The notes under the pieces: generated by a model
The model's input: the letters and a program-made list of their open reading frames with translations, nothing else
The model's database searches: none
What the model was told of the DNA's origin: nothing
Translations under genes and position numbers: made by a program
NCBI RefSeq assembly: GCF_031458235.1
Contig: NZ_JAVDYB010000001.1
Location: 2,501,001-2,565,000, forward strand
DNA from: Catenuloplanes atrovinosus
GTDB lineage: Bacteria; Actinomycetota; Actinomycetes; Mycobacteriales; Micromonosporaceae
Length of the DNA stretch: 64,000 nt
Reading direction: 5' to 3'
Shown: positions 35,917 to 44,315 of the stretch, in pieces
Layout of the letters: the number at the start of each line of letters is the position of its first letter
Position numbering within the stretch: position 1 is the stretch's first letter

Positions 35917-36246
35917 TCAGCCCGCCGTCCGCGGCCCGGTCACGCCCTCGGGCAGCGTGATCGTGATCCGCCGCCCCGGCACCGCCGTCAGCTCGTCCGG
36001 GTCGACCACGCCGTTCGCGTCCGCCAGCCGCCACCACAGCTCCGGATCGCCCAGGTAGCGGTGCGCCAGCAGATCCGCCCGGTCCCCGTCGGTCACCTCG
36101 TGCACGCCGACGACCGCGAAACTCGAGGTCTGCGGCACCTGCCGCCGTCTCAGATACGGGATCTCGCGTCCGTCCGCGTCCACGTACACGGCCGTCTCCA
36201 CCCCGAAATACCGGCTGTTCCGTGGGTACGGGCTGGGGCTCGTCAT
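35917..36246 (-). CDS. gpX/LysM-like CIS protein, 109 aa
   Basis: SSFAVVGVHEVTDGDRADLLAHRYLGDPELWWRLADANGVVDPDEL is the LysM-like motif of phage tail protein X and eCIS counterparts, which help assemble the hub. The length is typical of the eCIS version. The protein is intracellular until particle release and has no signal sequence. Confidence 0.85.
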   Translation of the reverse strand: MTSPSPYPRNSRYFGVETAVYVDADGREIPYLRRRQVPQTSSFAVVGVHEVTDGDRADLLAHRYLGDPELWWRLADANGVVDPDELTAVPGRRITITLPEGVTGPRTAG

Positions 36247-36258
36247 GATCGTCTCCCT

Positions 36259-36900
36259 CTAGATCCCGCTCAGGCCGAGCGTGGCGAGCCGGCCCGCGGC
36301 CGACCGCCCGGCGAGTCGTTCCTTCTGCGCGAGGTGCGCGAGATAGAGTTCCGCCCCGCGATGCCCGGCCGGCAGATCACTGGCCGACAGCACCCGCATC
36401 CCGACGCTGACGATCGCCCGGAACGGGTTGAGTTCCGCGTCGAACCCGTCCTCGGTCACGGTCAGCTCCGTGATCCGTACCGGCAGCACCCGCTTGCTGC
36501 CCCACACGAACAGCGTCAGCGGCGCCTCCACCGGCGTGATCTCCAGGGTCCCGGTCGCGGCGAGCGCCTGGTTGGCCCGGATGCTGGCGCTGCTCGGGTG
36601 GATCAGCATCTCCAGCACGGCGAGCTGCGGATGGATGCCGTCGTCCCCGGCCAGTTCCGGCTGATCGGTGGCGTCTATCTCGGCGTCGAACTTCCACGTC
36701 TCGATCGCCGGCCCCTTCAGCCTGAGCGCCTCGGTGCGATCCCCGCCCCCTTCGGCACCGGACGCCTGCGGGGCGAGGCTGCGCTGCAACGTCTCCGGAT
36801 TGAACTGCAACACCACGACCCGCTGCGGCGTCCCCCGCAACGGATCCACAATCACGATCCCGGCCCGCACCGGCTTGACCAGGTCTCCGAATCTGGTCAT
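36259..36900 (-). CDS. Contractile injection system tube/hub adaptor protein (CIS_tube family), 213 aa
   Basis: VVLQFNPETLQRSLAPQ is the hallmark FNP segment of the CIS tube-protein N-terminal family (Afp7-like), and VRITELTVTEDGFDAELNPFRAIVSVGMRVL completes the domain. Afp7-type proteins adapt the sixfold inner tube to the threefold hub. The usual fused C-terminal LysM is absent here; the separate gpX-like gene next door supplies it. The ATG overlaps the stop of the HEAT-like gene (ATGA). Confidence 0.85.
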   Translation of the reverse strand: MTRFGDLVKPVRAGIVIVDPLRGTPQRVVVLQFNPETLQRSLAPQASGAEGGGDRTEALRLKGPAIETWKFDAEIDATDQPELAGDDGIHPQLAVLEMLIHPSSASIRANQALAATGTLEITPVEAPLTLFVWGSKRVLPVRITELTVTEDGFDAELNPFRAIVSVGMRVLSASDLPAGHRGAELYLAHLAQKERLAGRSAAGRLATLGLSGI

Positions 36901-37502
36901 CGCGGCCCCAACCTGATCGCGTCGTATGCCTGCAGGATCGTGCGCGCCCGCTCCCGGAGCGCGGGGGACTCGTCACCGGCCGCGATCTCGGCCAGGTCGA
37001 GCCGGAACTCCGGCCATCCGATCCTCGAGGTGAGAAAGACCGCCGTGTTCCTGACCTCCGGATCGGAGTGCCGGAGCCCGGCCCGGAACCGCCGGAACAG
37101 CGGCTCGTGTGCCGTCGGCGGAGCCCCGAGCGCGGCCCGGGCGAGTGCCGCAGCGAACTCGTGGGGGTCGGACGCCTCATCGACCGCCCGAGCCAGCTCG
37201 TCCAGCGACCAGTGCTCCAGCTCGTCGACGAACATCGCGGCGAGGTCGTCCGCGAGCTGAGCGGTCTCCGGGGACGAAGTCACGAAGACGGCGTTGTCGT
37301 CGGTCAGGTCGTCCTCGACGTAGTGAATGACGAGGTCGGGTGCTACTCCGAAAAGTTCCTGAAAGCGGACACCGTTCTCCGGATCCGCGGCGATCTCCTC
37401 ACCGGCTCCGACACCGAGCTGGTCGAGGATCTCGTTCATCACGTCTCCCGGTGACTCCGCACGGAGAACGAGTGGGCACGTCTGGTAACGCTGATCGGAC
37501 AT
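36897..37502 (-). CDS. HEAT-like acidic small protein next to the cargo gene, 201 aa
   Basis: I cannot assign a named family. The C-terminal third (HSDPEVRNTAVFLTSRIGWPEFRLDLAEIAAGDESPALRERARTIL) looks like one or two HEAT-type helical hairpins, and the N-terminal part is strongly acidic. It lies directly downstream of the 2074-aa DUF4157 protein and upstream of a structural gene, a place where typical eCIS operons carry nothing conserved. That position, the acidic helical make-up and base use less GC-biased than its neighbours suggest a chaperone or immunity protein for the cargo C-terminus (inference). GGAGAG precedes the ATG. Confidence 0.55.
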   Translation of the reverse strand: MSDQRYQTCPLVLRAESPGDVMNEILDQLGVGAGEEIAADPENGVRFQELFGVAPDLVIHYVEDDLTDDNAVFVTSSPETAQLADDLAAMFVDELEHWSLDELARAVDEASDPHEFAAALARAALGAPPTAHEPLFRRFRAGLRHSDPEVRNTAVFLTSRIGWPEFRLDLAEIAAGDESPALRERARTILQAYDAIRLGPR

Positions 37503-37545
37503 ACTTTCTCTCCTGGGTCGTCGGGCCGGTCGTGACGCGACGGTC

Positions 37546-40500
37546 TCACGGGGCCCTCGGCGTGCCGTAGAAGGCGCGCAGACGCGTCACCAACTCCGCC
37601 TCGCTCGGCACCAGGTAGACGGTGGACACCCCGCGCTGTTGGGCCTCCAGTGCGAGTGCACGGCTTGTCGCCTGCTTGTAGGCGTTCCAGGACAGATAGG
37701 CGCGCGCGATGATCGCGCTGGCCAGGAAGTCCTGCCGAGTGATGCCGACCGGGGAGAACGGAGCCAGGTTCACGCCCGCGGTGCCGGGAAGCATCAGGCC
37801 CGACGAGTGCAGTTCCGGGGGCCGTACCCCCGAAGGGTTCCCTCGGCCGGTGCGGCGCCGCCGCTGCGCGGGCATCTCGCCGGTGCTGACCAAGGTTTCG
37901 GCCGGCAACCGACCGGCACGGATCTGTTCTGAGGTGAGGGCTGTGGTGGAGGCGATCGGCAGATGCTCCCGTGCGTTGAAGCCTCTGCGGAGGAATCGGG
38001 TGGCCTCCTGACCGCCGAGCAGGACGTTGCGATTCAAATTGTTCGCAGCGGTCTGGAGCTGGTTGGTCGTGGCCCGAGAATTGAACTGCCGGAGCATCTG
38101 GGGGGTGGCCGGGTCGCCGGTGCTCGAGACGTGCCGCCAGAGGTCGACGAGATCGGCGTCGGCGGTGACGCCGCCGCCCAGCAACTCGCGCAGTTTCGCG
38201 ATCTTGGCTGGGATGGAACGGGTGTAATCGCCGACGTGCCCGATGTGCGCCTGCGCGAGGTTGTCCGGCGTGTCGCGCAACTCCGAGTGAATTCTCGTCG
38301 CGCCCATCTGAATCTGCAGGCGACCGCTCAGCGGCCCGACGATCTCCTGAGCCCGCAGCCGGGTGCGGATGACCTCGGCTTGTGAAAGCCCGGTGATGTC
38401 CCACGGCTCATGCGGTCCGAGAAAGTGCACCTGGCGCTGGTTCGGCACGATGCCGCGCAGCATGTCCCCGACCGCGGGCTCGGTCGTCGCCAGAGGCTCC
38501 GGCCGGATCAGTTGCGAGCGCGGCGCCGCCGAAGCGGCTGGAGGGTGCCCGGCACTCGCCTCGGGTATGGCACCCGGAAGCCGGTCCGGCGTGCTTCGCA
38601 GGTCGCCTGCCATCCGAGGCGGCCCGTTGGTGCCGAACAACTGTCGTTCCGCGGCCTGAGCGCGCCTGATGAACAGTGCAACCGCCTCGGACGGGTTGTC
38701 GAGGATGAGCGCACCCGTATCCCGCCCCTGGGACGGGTTGATCCGGCCGAAGAGCGACCACTTCTGGCCCGCACGACGGGTCTGGAGCGCGTTGAGCAGG
38801 TAGCGGCCCTGGATCAGCAGCAGTCGTGGTTTGATCAACCAGGCGGCGATTTTGCGACCGGAGTAGCGGTTCGCGACCGCGACGCCCGCGTTCATGGCCT
38901 GGGTGAGCCGTGCGTCCTTCCGGGCCTCAGACCGCCGGTTCCGGTCTGTACGCCGGTCGGTCGCGCGGTGCCTCGTCCGATCGAACCGCGAGCGAAGATT
39001 GCGAACGGCCCGGGTCAGAGCGCGCCCGACCCGTGATCGGCGAAGCGGCCCGCCGAGTTGACGAAGCACCCGCCCGGCCCGGCGTACGCCATGTGCCACC
39101 GCGCGCCGGGCACCGCCGAGTGCTCGGCCGCCGCGTCGTCCGGCTCGACTGACCGCACGCGATGCCTGCCGCAGCCCTCGCCGGGCCGTGTTGACCGCCC
39201 GGCCGGCAGCCCTCCGAGCCGATCTCGCCCCGCGCCGAAGGCCCTTCATGATCTTCTGGGCGATGCCCTTGAGCTTGGTGGCGACGCCCTTCAGCGCCGT
39301 ACCGAGCCGTACCATCAGGAAGTTCGTGACGAACTCCAGCAACGCCACCACGCCGGCGGCCATGGCCTGGGCGAAGAGGCAGGCGGCGTTGCCGCCCTTG
39401 ACGGCCTTGAGGAACTCGAAGAACTTGCCGAACGCGGCGATGATCTGGCTGATCGACTGGTACGCGGCGACCAGGCCCTGTGCGATCGCGAGCACGGCGC
39501 CGGCGGCCGGGATGATCATCGAGATGAGCTTCTCGATGATGATGGTGGCGATCATGACGGGCAGTGACTTGATGACCGCCTGCCAGGCCATCCGGCCGAC
39601 CTGGGCGACCGAGACGCAGCCCTTGACCAGCACGTCGTAGATCATTTTGCCGAGGCCGAGGATCGACTGGACCTTGGCGTTGAACCACTGCTTGACGGCG
39701 ATCTTGATTTCGCCCCAGAGGTGCTGGCGGATGCCCTCCTTGGCGGCGGTGCCGAGTTTGCCCAGCCAGCCGATCGGGTCCGGCGCGATGTCCGCGATCA
39801 GCTCGGCCAGCATGCCGAGCGCGGCGATCGCGGCCTGGGCGAACTCGATCGCGCTGTTGACCACGGTGCGGACCGCCTCGACGGCGGCGAGCAGCAGTGT
39901 CTCGTAGACGGACAGCAGCGCCATCAGGCCGGCGGCCAGCAGATCCAGCAGCGCCTCGATGCCGGCTTTCAGGCGGTCGGCGAGCTCGTTCACGGTGGCG
40001 ATCGCCCGGTCGCGCAGGCCCTCGATCGCGTTCCGGAAGCGGTCGCGCAGCTCGGGGAACGCGGCCAGCAGCACGTCCGCGATCGCGATCAGCGCGGTGG
40101 CCAGCACGGTGATGGCGGCCACGATCGCGCGGCGGGCGGCCTCGATCAGGCCGGTCGCGATCGACTTGAACGCGTCGATCAGGCCCTGCACGGCGCGGCG
40201 CGCGGCGTCGAACACGGCCTTCACGGCCGAGACGATCGCGTCGAACAGCGCGGACACCTTGCTCTTCACCCAGCCGAAGAAGCCGCCGTCCTCCTCGCTC
40301 TTGCGCTCCTTCTCCCGGCGCGCCTCCGCCTCGGCCTCGCGCCGCTCCTCCGCGATGTCCTCGTTGTGGTGCTCGCGCTCCGCCTCGATCTCGTCGTTGG
40401 CGTCGCGGTGCTCGGTGGAGATCTCGGTACGCGCGTTCGTGTGCTCGGTGGCGGCCTGCTCGCCGTTCTCGGTCAGCAACGTCTGCTGCTCGGCCCGCCA

Positions 40501-43500
40501 CTCCTCGCGCTGGGCGGCCGACTCGGTCGCGACCCGGCCGCGCTCGGCGGCCTGCGCGTCCACGTTCTCCTGGAGCGTGGCCGCGACGTCCGCCTCGTGC
40601 TGCTGGTGCGCGGCGGCGGCCTCCTGCTCCTTCTGCTGCGCGCCCGCGGCCATCTGCGCCTGGGCCTCGCCGACCGACGCCTGGATCTGCGGGCCGCGCT
40701 CCTGCTGCGCCACCACGGACACGGCGGTCATCGGCACGCCGCCGGGCGGGGCCGCGGGCGCGGGTTGCGCGGTGCCGCCACCCGCGCCGGCCGGTGGCGG
40801 CACGTCCGCGGTCAGGGACTCCGGCGGTACGTCCGGGAAGACCTGATCCTCGCCGAGCGGCCGGCCAGCGTCGTCGGCCCCGACCGCGGCCAGCCGGCCG
40901 GACGTGTCCGCCAGCTCCTGACTCTGCCGGTCGGTGAGCGCCGGATCGGTCTCGCCGGCCAGCTCCACCTGCGGCGCCGGGCCGACGGTCGCGTTGGTCA
41001 GCGCCGGGTCGGTGGTCGGGACCGCGTCGACCGCCTGCTCGATCGAGCCCACGTCCGCGTCGGTCAGCTCGCCCTCGGGCGTACCGGCGATGGCCGGCGA
41101 GGACACCCGCGACGTCGGGGACTGCCCTGCGGGCACGTCCCGCGCCTGCGGGCCCTCCTGGTTGTCCGCGCCCTCCGGCCGTACCTGCTGAAGTCTTTGC
41201 ACGTCGCTCGGCGCCGGCTCCGCCGCCTGCGGCGGGCCCTGCAGCGTCTGCGGCGCGCCGGACGGCCGCTCCATCGTGGGCGGTGCGGCCGCGACCGCGC
41301 CCTGTTCCTCCGCGACGGTACGGGTGGCGGCCTGGTCGACGCCGGCCAGACCGGTCTGCAGCTGGTGCGGCGGCAGCGTGGCGGTCGCGGTCAGCGCGGC
41401 GGCCGGCTCCATCCCGGCCACGTCCGCGGCCGGCGGCGGCTCGGGCTCCCGCTCGGCCGCGGCCGGGGGAGCGCCGCCACCGCCGCCTCCGCAGCCGCCG
41501 GCCTCGGCCTCGGTGTCTGTGGTCGGCTCCGGCGAACCGGCGCAGCCACCCCCGCCCGGCTCCAGCGACGCGTCCTGCGGAAGCCCTCGCTCGGCGACGG
41601 CGACAGGGCCGGACACCGTCGTCGCCTCGGCAGGGTCCGCCGTCATCGGCGCTTGGGAGATGTCCGGCGTCTCCACCGGACCTGCCGGTGTCGTCTCGAC
41701 CCGCTGAGGCACGCCATCGGCGGCACCCGCTTCCGCGGTTGCGGTGGCCGGCTGGTCGGCGCCGACGGCGGGCTCGTCGAGTAACTGCTCACCAGGCGTG
41801 CTGAGCTGGCCCGGCGCGAGGTCGACGCCGAAGTCGTCATTCGCGGCAGCGCGTGGCTCGGACCGCTCCGTCCCGGGCGCGGCCTGCGCAACGCTACCTG
41901 GTTCCCCAGCCGGTGGTGCGATGCCGCCGGGTGACTGCCAGCCATCGGCCGCCGCGTCGGGAGCAGCTGTGACCCCGGGGCGCGGTGCACGGACCAGCCC
42001 GTCTTCACCGTCGCGTCGGGTCTCCTCGTTGTGCCTACTCATCGCGAGGGCACGGGCCGCTCCAGCATCGACGGATCGTGACTCCGCGGTCTCGCCCTCC
42101 CGTTGTCTAAGGCCCGTCAGCTCCGGGAAGTCGGGCACCTCGGCAGCCGGTACCTCTGGTGGTGGTGTCTCGTCCGGTCGAGCTGACAGATCAAGTTCAG
42201 GCGCGGCGGATGGCGGAGGCGTAGCCGACTCGTCATCGCTGTCCTCTGTCGTATCCGGTTCCAGATCGAGGGGCAGCTCATCCGCTTCGGCCTCGCGACC
42301 AGAATCCTCGATAACATTGTGCTTGGACAGCGGCTCGTTCGGGTCGCCGGCGACCGCGTCGACCTGGCCCTCCACCGCCTCGCCGACGCCGCCCGCGGCG
42401 TTGTCGCCGACCGGGGCGGCGGTGGCCGGGTCCCCGGCGCCCGCGACCGGGGCCGACTCCGCCGCCGGTTGCGCGCCGGGCGCGCCGGTGCCGGGCTGCT
42501 CGGGCGCGGCCTCCTCGGCCGTGCGCTGGTCGTCGCGTTCCTTCTCCGCCTTCTCGTCGCGCTCGCCCTCGGCCTTCTCCTCGTCCTCCTCGGCGCGCTC
42601 GTCCTGCTTCTCCCGCTCCTGCTCCTCGGTCTGTTCCTTCTCTTCCTCGGTCCTCTGCTCGGCCTCGTCCTCGGTCTCGGCGGGCGTCTCACCCTCGGCG
42701 GGCGTCTCGCCCTCGGCCGGCGTCTCGCCCACGGCCTCGGCCTGTTCGTCGCCCTCCTGGCCGACCTGCTCCTCGGTCTGCTCGCCGGCCTCCTCGGGCG
42801 TCGGCTCGCCGGGCTGCGGCGTGTCCTGGTCGGTGCCGGGCGCCTGGCCGGTGCCGTCCGCCTCCGAACCTTCGGACTCGCGCTGGTCACGCTGCTCCCG
42901 CTCGCTGTCCGCGGACTCCTCGGCGTCCTCGCGTGCGTCGCGGCGGTCCGATTCCGGGTCGGTGACCGGCATGGGTACGGACGCGAACTCGACCGCCCCG
43001 TCGCCCGGCGACGCGTCCGCCTCCGTGGTCAACGCGGTCACCCGCGCGTACTCCGCGGACGGCAGCCGCTGCTCCAGGCGTTCCAGCACGCCGTACCGCA
43101 GCTCCGGCGCCAGCCGGGCGAGTTGCAGGCGGACGCGGCCGGACGCGTCGGTGGGATCGCCGCGGAGGCTGCGCAGCACGCCGGAGGCGATCCGGTCGAT
43201 CAGCGTGACCGGGTCCAGAACCTCGCCGCGCCGCAGGTCCGCGCTCTGCGTGGCGTAACGCAGCCAGCGCGCGCCGACCTGGCCGCGCGCGGCCACGTCC
43301 GCGGTGCCCGTGGCGGAGCCGGTCGCGATCGCCTCCGCCTCGCGCTCCACCGGCTCGACCGGGCGGCTCACCGCGCCCGCGTCGCGGCCGAGCAGCAGCG
43401 GGCCGGGCGCGTCCGGCGCCTGCACGGTGTGCAGAAGTTCATGGGCCAGCAGCCGTACGCCGTCGGCGGTCCCCGGGCGGTAGCGTCCCTCGGCGAAGAA

Positions 43501-43770
43501 GATGTCCTGGCCGACCGTCACGGCCTCCGCGCCGACCAGCTCGGTGACGGCGGCGGCGTCGCGGTCCGCGTGCACCCGCACCCGGCCGAAGTCGACGCCG
43601 AGCCGCGCCTCCATCTCGCGGCGCACGCCGGGCTCGATCGGCCGTCCCGGCGCGGCGAGCATCTCCCGCAGCTCACGCGGCACCCGCGTACCGGCGGCGG
43701 GGCGCTTCGCCCGCTTGGCGTCCGGCCCGTTCTTCGGCTGCCCCGCCCGCGCGGGGGCCGGCGCGGTCAC
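37546..43770 (-). CDS. Giant DUF4157 (eCIS-core) protein, putative CIS cargo, 2074 aa
   Basis: Residues about 30-120 are a DUF4157 domain: PGRPIEPGVRREMEARLG, DFGRVRVHAD and the metallopeptidase motif His110-Glu-Leu-Leu-His114 (HELLHTVQ). DUF4157 marks eCIS-associated proteins. Then come an acidic Glu-rich linker (275-425), a long Pro/Ala/Gly disordered part to about 1060, a charged coiled coil (about 1065-1160), a long run of amphipathic and hydrophobic helices (about 1165-1505; the most hydrophobic near 1404-1434), an Arg-rich block (about 1508-1618) and a roughly 455-residue C-terminal domain I cannot name. The layout resembles a polymorphic toxin with a membrane-active segment and a variable tip. 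The coding bases of the C-terminal region look less GC-rich than the rest. Its GTG start overlaps the preceding stop. Confidence 0.85.
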   Translation of the reverse strand: MTAPAPARAGQPKNGPDAKRAKRPAAGTRVPRELREMLAAPGRPIEPGVRREMEARLGVDFGRVRVHADRDAAAVTELVGAEAVTVGQDIFFAEGRYRPGTADGVRLLAHELLHTVQAPDAPGPLLLGRDAGAVSRPVEPVEREAEAIATGSATGTADVAARGQVGARWLRYATQSADLRRGEVLDPVTLIDRIASGVLRSLRGDPTDASGRVRLQLARLAPELRYGVLERLEQRLPSAEYARVTALTTEADASPGDGAVEFASVPMPVTDPESDRRDAREDAEESADSEREQRDQRESEGSEADGTGQAPGTDQDTPQPGEPTPEEAGEQTEEQVGQEGDEQAEAVGETPAEGETPAEGETPAETEDEAEQRTEEEKEQTEEQEREKQDERAEEDEEKAEGERDEKAEKERDDQRTAEEAAPEQPGTGAPGAQPAAESAPVAGAGDPATAAPVGDNAAGGVGEAVEGQVDAVAGDPNEPLSKHNVIEDSGREAEADELPLDLEPDTTEDSDDESATPPPSAAPELDLSARPDETPPPEVPAAEVPDFPELTGLRQREGETAESRSVDAGAARALAMSRHNEETRRDGEDGLVRAPRPGVTAAPDAAADGWQSPGGIAPPAGEPGSVAQAAPGTERSEPRAAANDDFGVDLAPGQLSTPGEQLLDEPAVGADQPATATAEAGAADGVPQRVETTPAGPVETPDISQAPMTADPAEATTVSGPVAVAERGLPQDASLEPGGGGCAGSPEPTTDTEAEAGGCGGGGGGAPPAAAEREPEPPPAADVAGMEPAAALTATATLPPHQLQTGLAGVDQAATRTVAEEQGAVAAAPPTMERPSGAPQTLQGPPQAAEPAPSDVQRLQQVRPEGADNQEGPQARDVPAGQSPTSRVSSPAIAGTPEGELTDADVGSIEQAVDAVPTTDPALTNATVGPAPQVELAGETDPALTDRQSQELADTSGRLAAVGADDAGRPLGEDQVFPDVPPESLTADVPPPAGAGGGTAQPAPAAPPGGVPMTAVSVVAQQERGPQIQASVGEAQAQMAAGAQQKEQEAAAAHQQHEADVAATLQENVDAQAAERGRVATESAAQREEWRAEQQTLLTENGEQAATEHTNARTEISTEHRDANDEIEAEREHHNEDIAEERREAEAEARREKERKSEEDGGFFGWVKSKVSALFDAIVSAVKAVFDAARRAVQGLIDAFKSIATGLIEAARRAIVAAITVLATALIAIADVLLAAFPELRDRFRNAIEGLRDRAIATVNELADRLKAGIEALLDLLAAGLMALLSVYETLLLAAVEAVRTVVNSAIEFAQAAIAALGMLAELIADIAPDPIGWLGKLGTAAKEGIRQHLWGEIKIAVKQWFNAKVQSILGLGKMIYDVLVKGCVSVAQVGRMAWQAVIKSLPVMIATIIIEKLISMIIPAAGAVLAIAQGLVAAYQSISQIIAAFGKFFEFLKAVKGGNAACLFAQAMAAGVVALLEFVTNFLMVRLGTALKGVATKLKGIAQKIMKGLRRGARSARRAAGRAVNTARRGLRQASRAVSRAGRRGGRALGGARRAVAHGVRRAGRVLRQLGGPLRRSRVGRALTRAVRNLRSRFDRTRHRATDRRTDRNRRSEARKDARLTQAMNAGVAVANRYSGRKIAAWLIKPRLLLIQGRYLLNALQTRRAGQKWSLFGRINPSQGRDTGALILDNPSEAVALFIRRAQAAERQLFGTNGPPRMAGDLRSTPDRLPGAIPEASAGHPPAASAAPRSQLIRPEPLATTEPAVGDMLRGIVPNQRQVHFLGPHEPWDITGLSQAEVIRTRLRAQEIVGPLSGRLQIQMGATRIHSELRDTPDNLAQAHIGHVGDYTRSIPAKIAKLRELLGGGVTADADLVDLWRHVSSTGDPATPQMLRQFNSRATTNQLQTAANNLNRNVLLGGQEATRFLRRGFNAREHLPIASTTALTSEQIRAGRLPAETLVSTGEMPAQRRRRTGRGNPSGVRPPELHSSGLMLPGTAGVNLAPFSPVGITRQDFLASAIIARAYLSWNAYKQATSRALALEAQQRGVSTVYLVPSEAELVTRLRAFYGTPRAP

Positions 43771-44315
43771 GACCCACCCCCACCGGGCCGGTCGCCGTGG
43801 CCTGGCGCCCGATCAGGTAGCGCACCGGCGGACCGGTGGGCCGGCCCACCGGTCGACAGCCATGCACCGCCGGATGGACCGGCACCGCCGGATGGACCGG
43901 CACCGCCGGATGGACCGGCACCGCCGGATGGACCGGCACCGCCGGATGGACCGGCACCGCCGGATGGACCGGCACCGTCGGGGCCGATCGCACCGGTGCC
44001 GCCAAAACCGGATGGACCGGCGTCGGCCGAGCCGGATGCGGCGGTCCCGGCCGGACCGGCCGCGCCCGGATCGCCGCCCAGCCCGCGGTAGACCGCCCTG
44101 GCCAGTGCCCTCCCCGTCCGGCCCGGCGGCCCGTCGAGCGCCACCGGCGGCAGCCCGCCGACCTCGTCCACGCTCCGCGACACCGCCGGCAACCCGGACG
44201 CCAGCAGCCGCCCCAGTTCCGCCGCGAACGCCGCCGCCACCCGGTCGCGGTCCACCCGGGACAGCGACGCCGGCAGCGCCAGCGACTCGATCGACAGGTC
44301 CACGGTCAGTCCCAC
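43767..44315 (-). CDS. CIS-locus protein with GPSGGA repeats, 182 aa
   Basis: The N-terminal 70 residues (LSIESLALPASLSRVDRDRVAAAFAAELGRLLASG) form a helical domain that recurs in eCIS loci beside the AAA+ ATPase but has no assigned role. The C-terminal half is a Gly/Pro/Ser tract with six identical hexapeptide repeats encoded by perfect 18-bp DNA repeats. It overlaps the ATPase by 10 bp and the DUF4157 gene by GTGA, so it is made together with both. A small adaptor between ATPase and cargo is conceivable. Confidence 0.65.
   Translation of the reverse strand: MGLTVDLSIESLALPASLSRVDRDRVAAAFAAELGRLLASGLPAVSRSVDEVGGLPPVALDGPPGRTGRALARAVYRGLGGDPGAAGPAGTAASGSADAGPSGFGGTGAIGPDGAGPSGGAGPSGGAGPSGGAGPSGGAGPSGGAGPSGGAWLSTGGPAHRSAGALPDRAPGHGDRPGGGGS
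43864..43971 (-). repeat. Six perfect 18-bp tandem repeats
   Basis: GCACCGCCGGATGGACCG is repeated six times without change (108 bp), followed by a diverged seventh copy. Each unit encodes six residues, so copy-number change keeps the frame. Confidence 0.95.
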
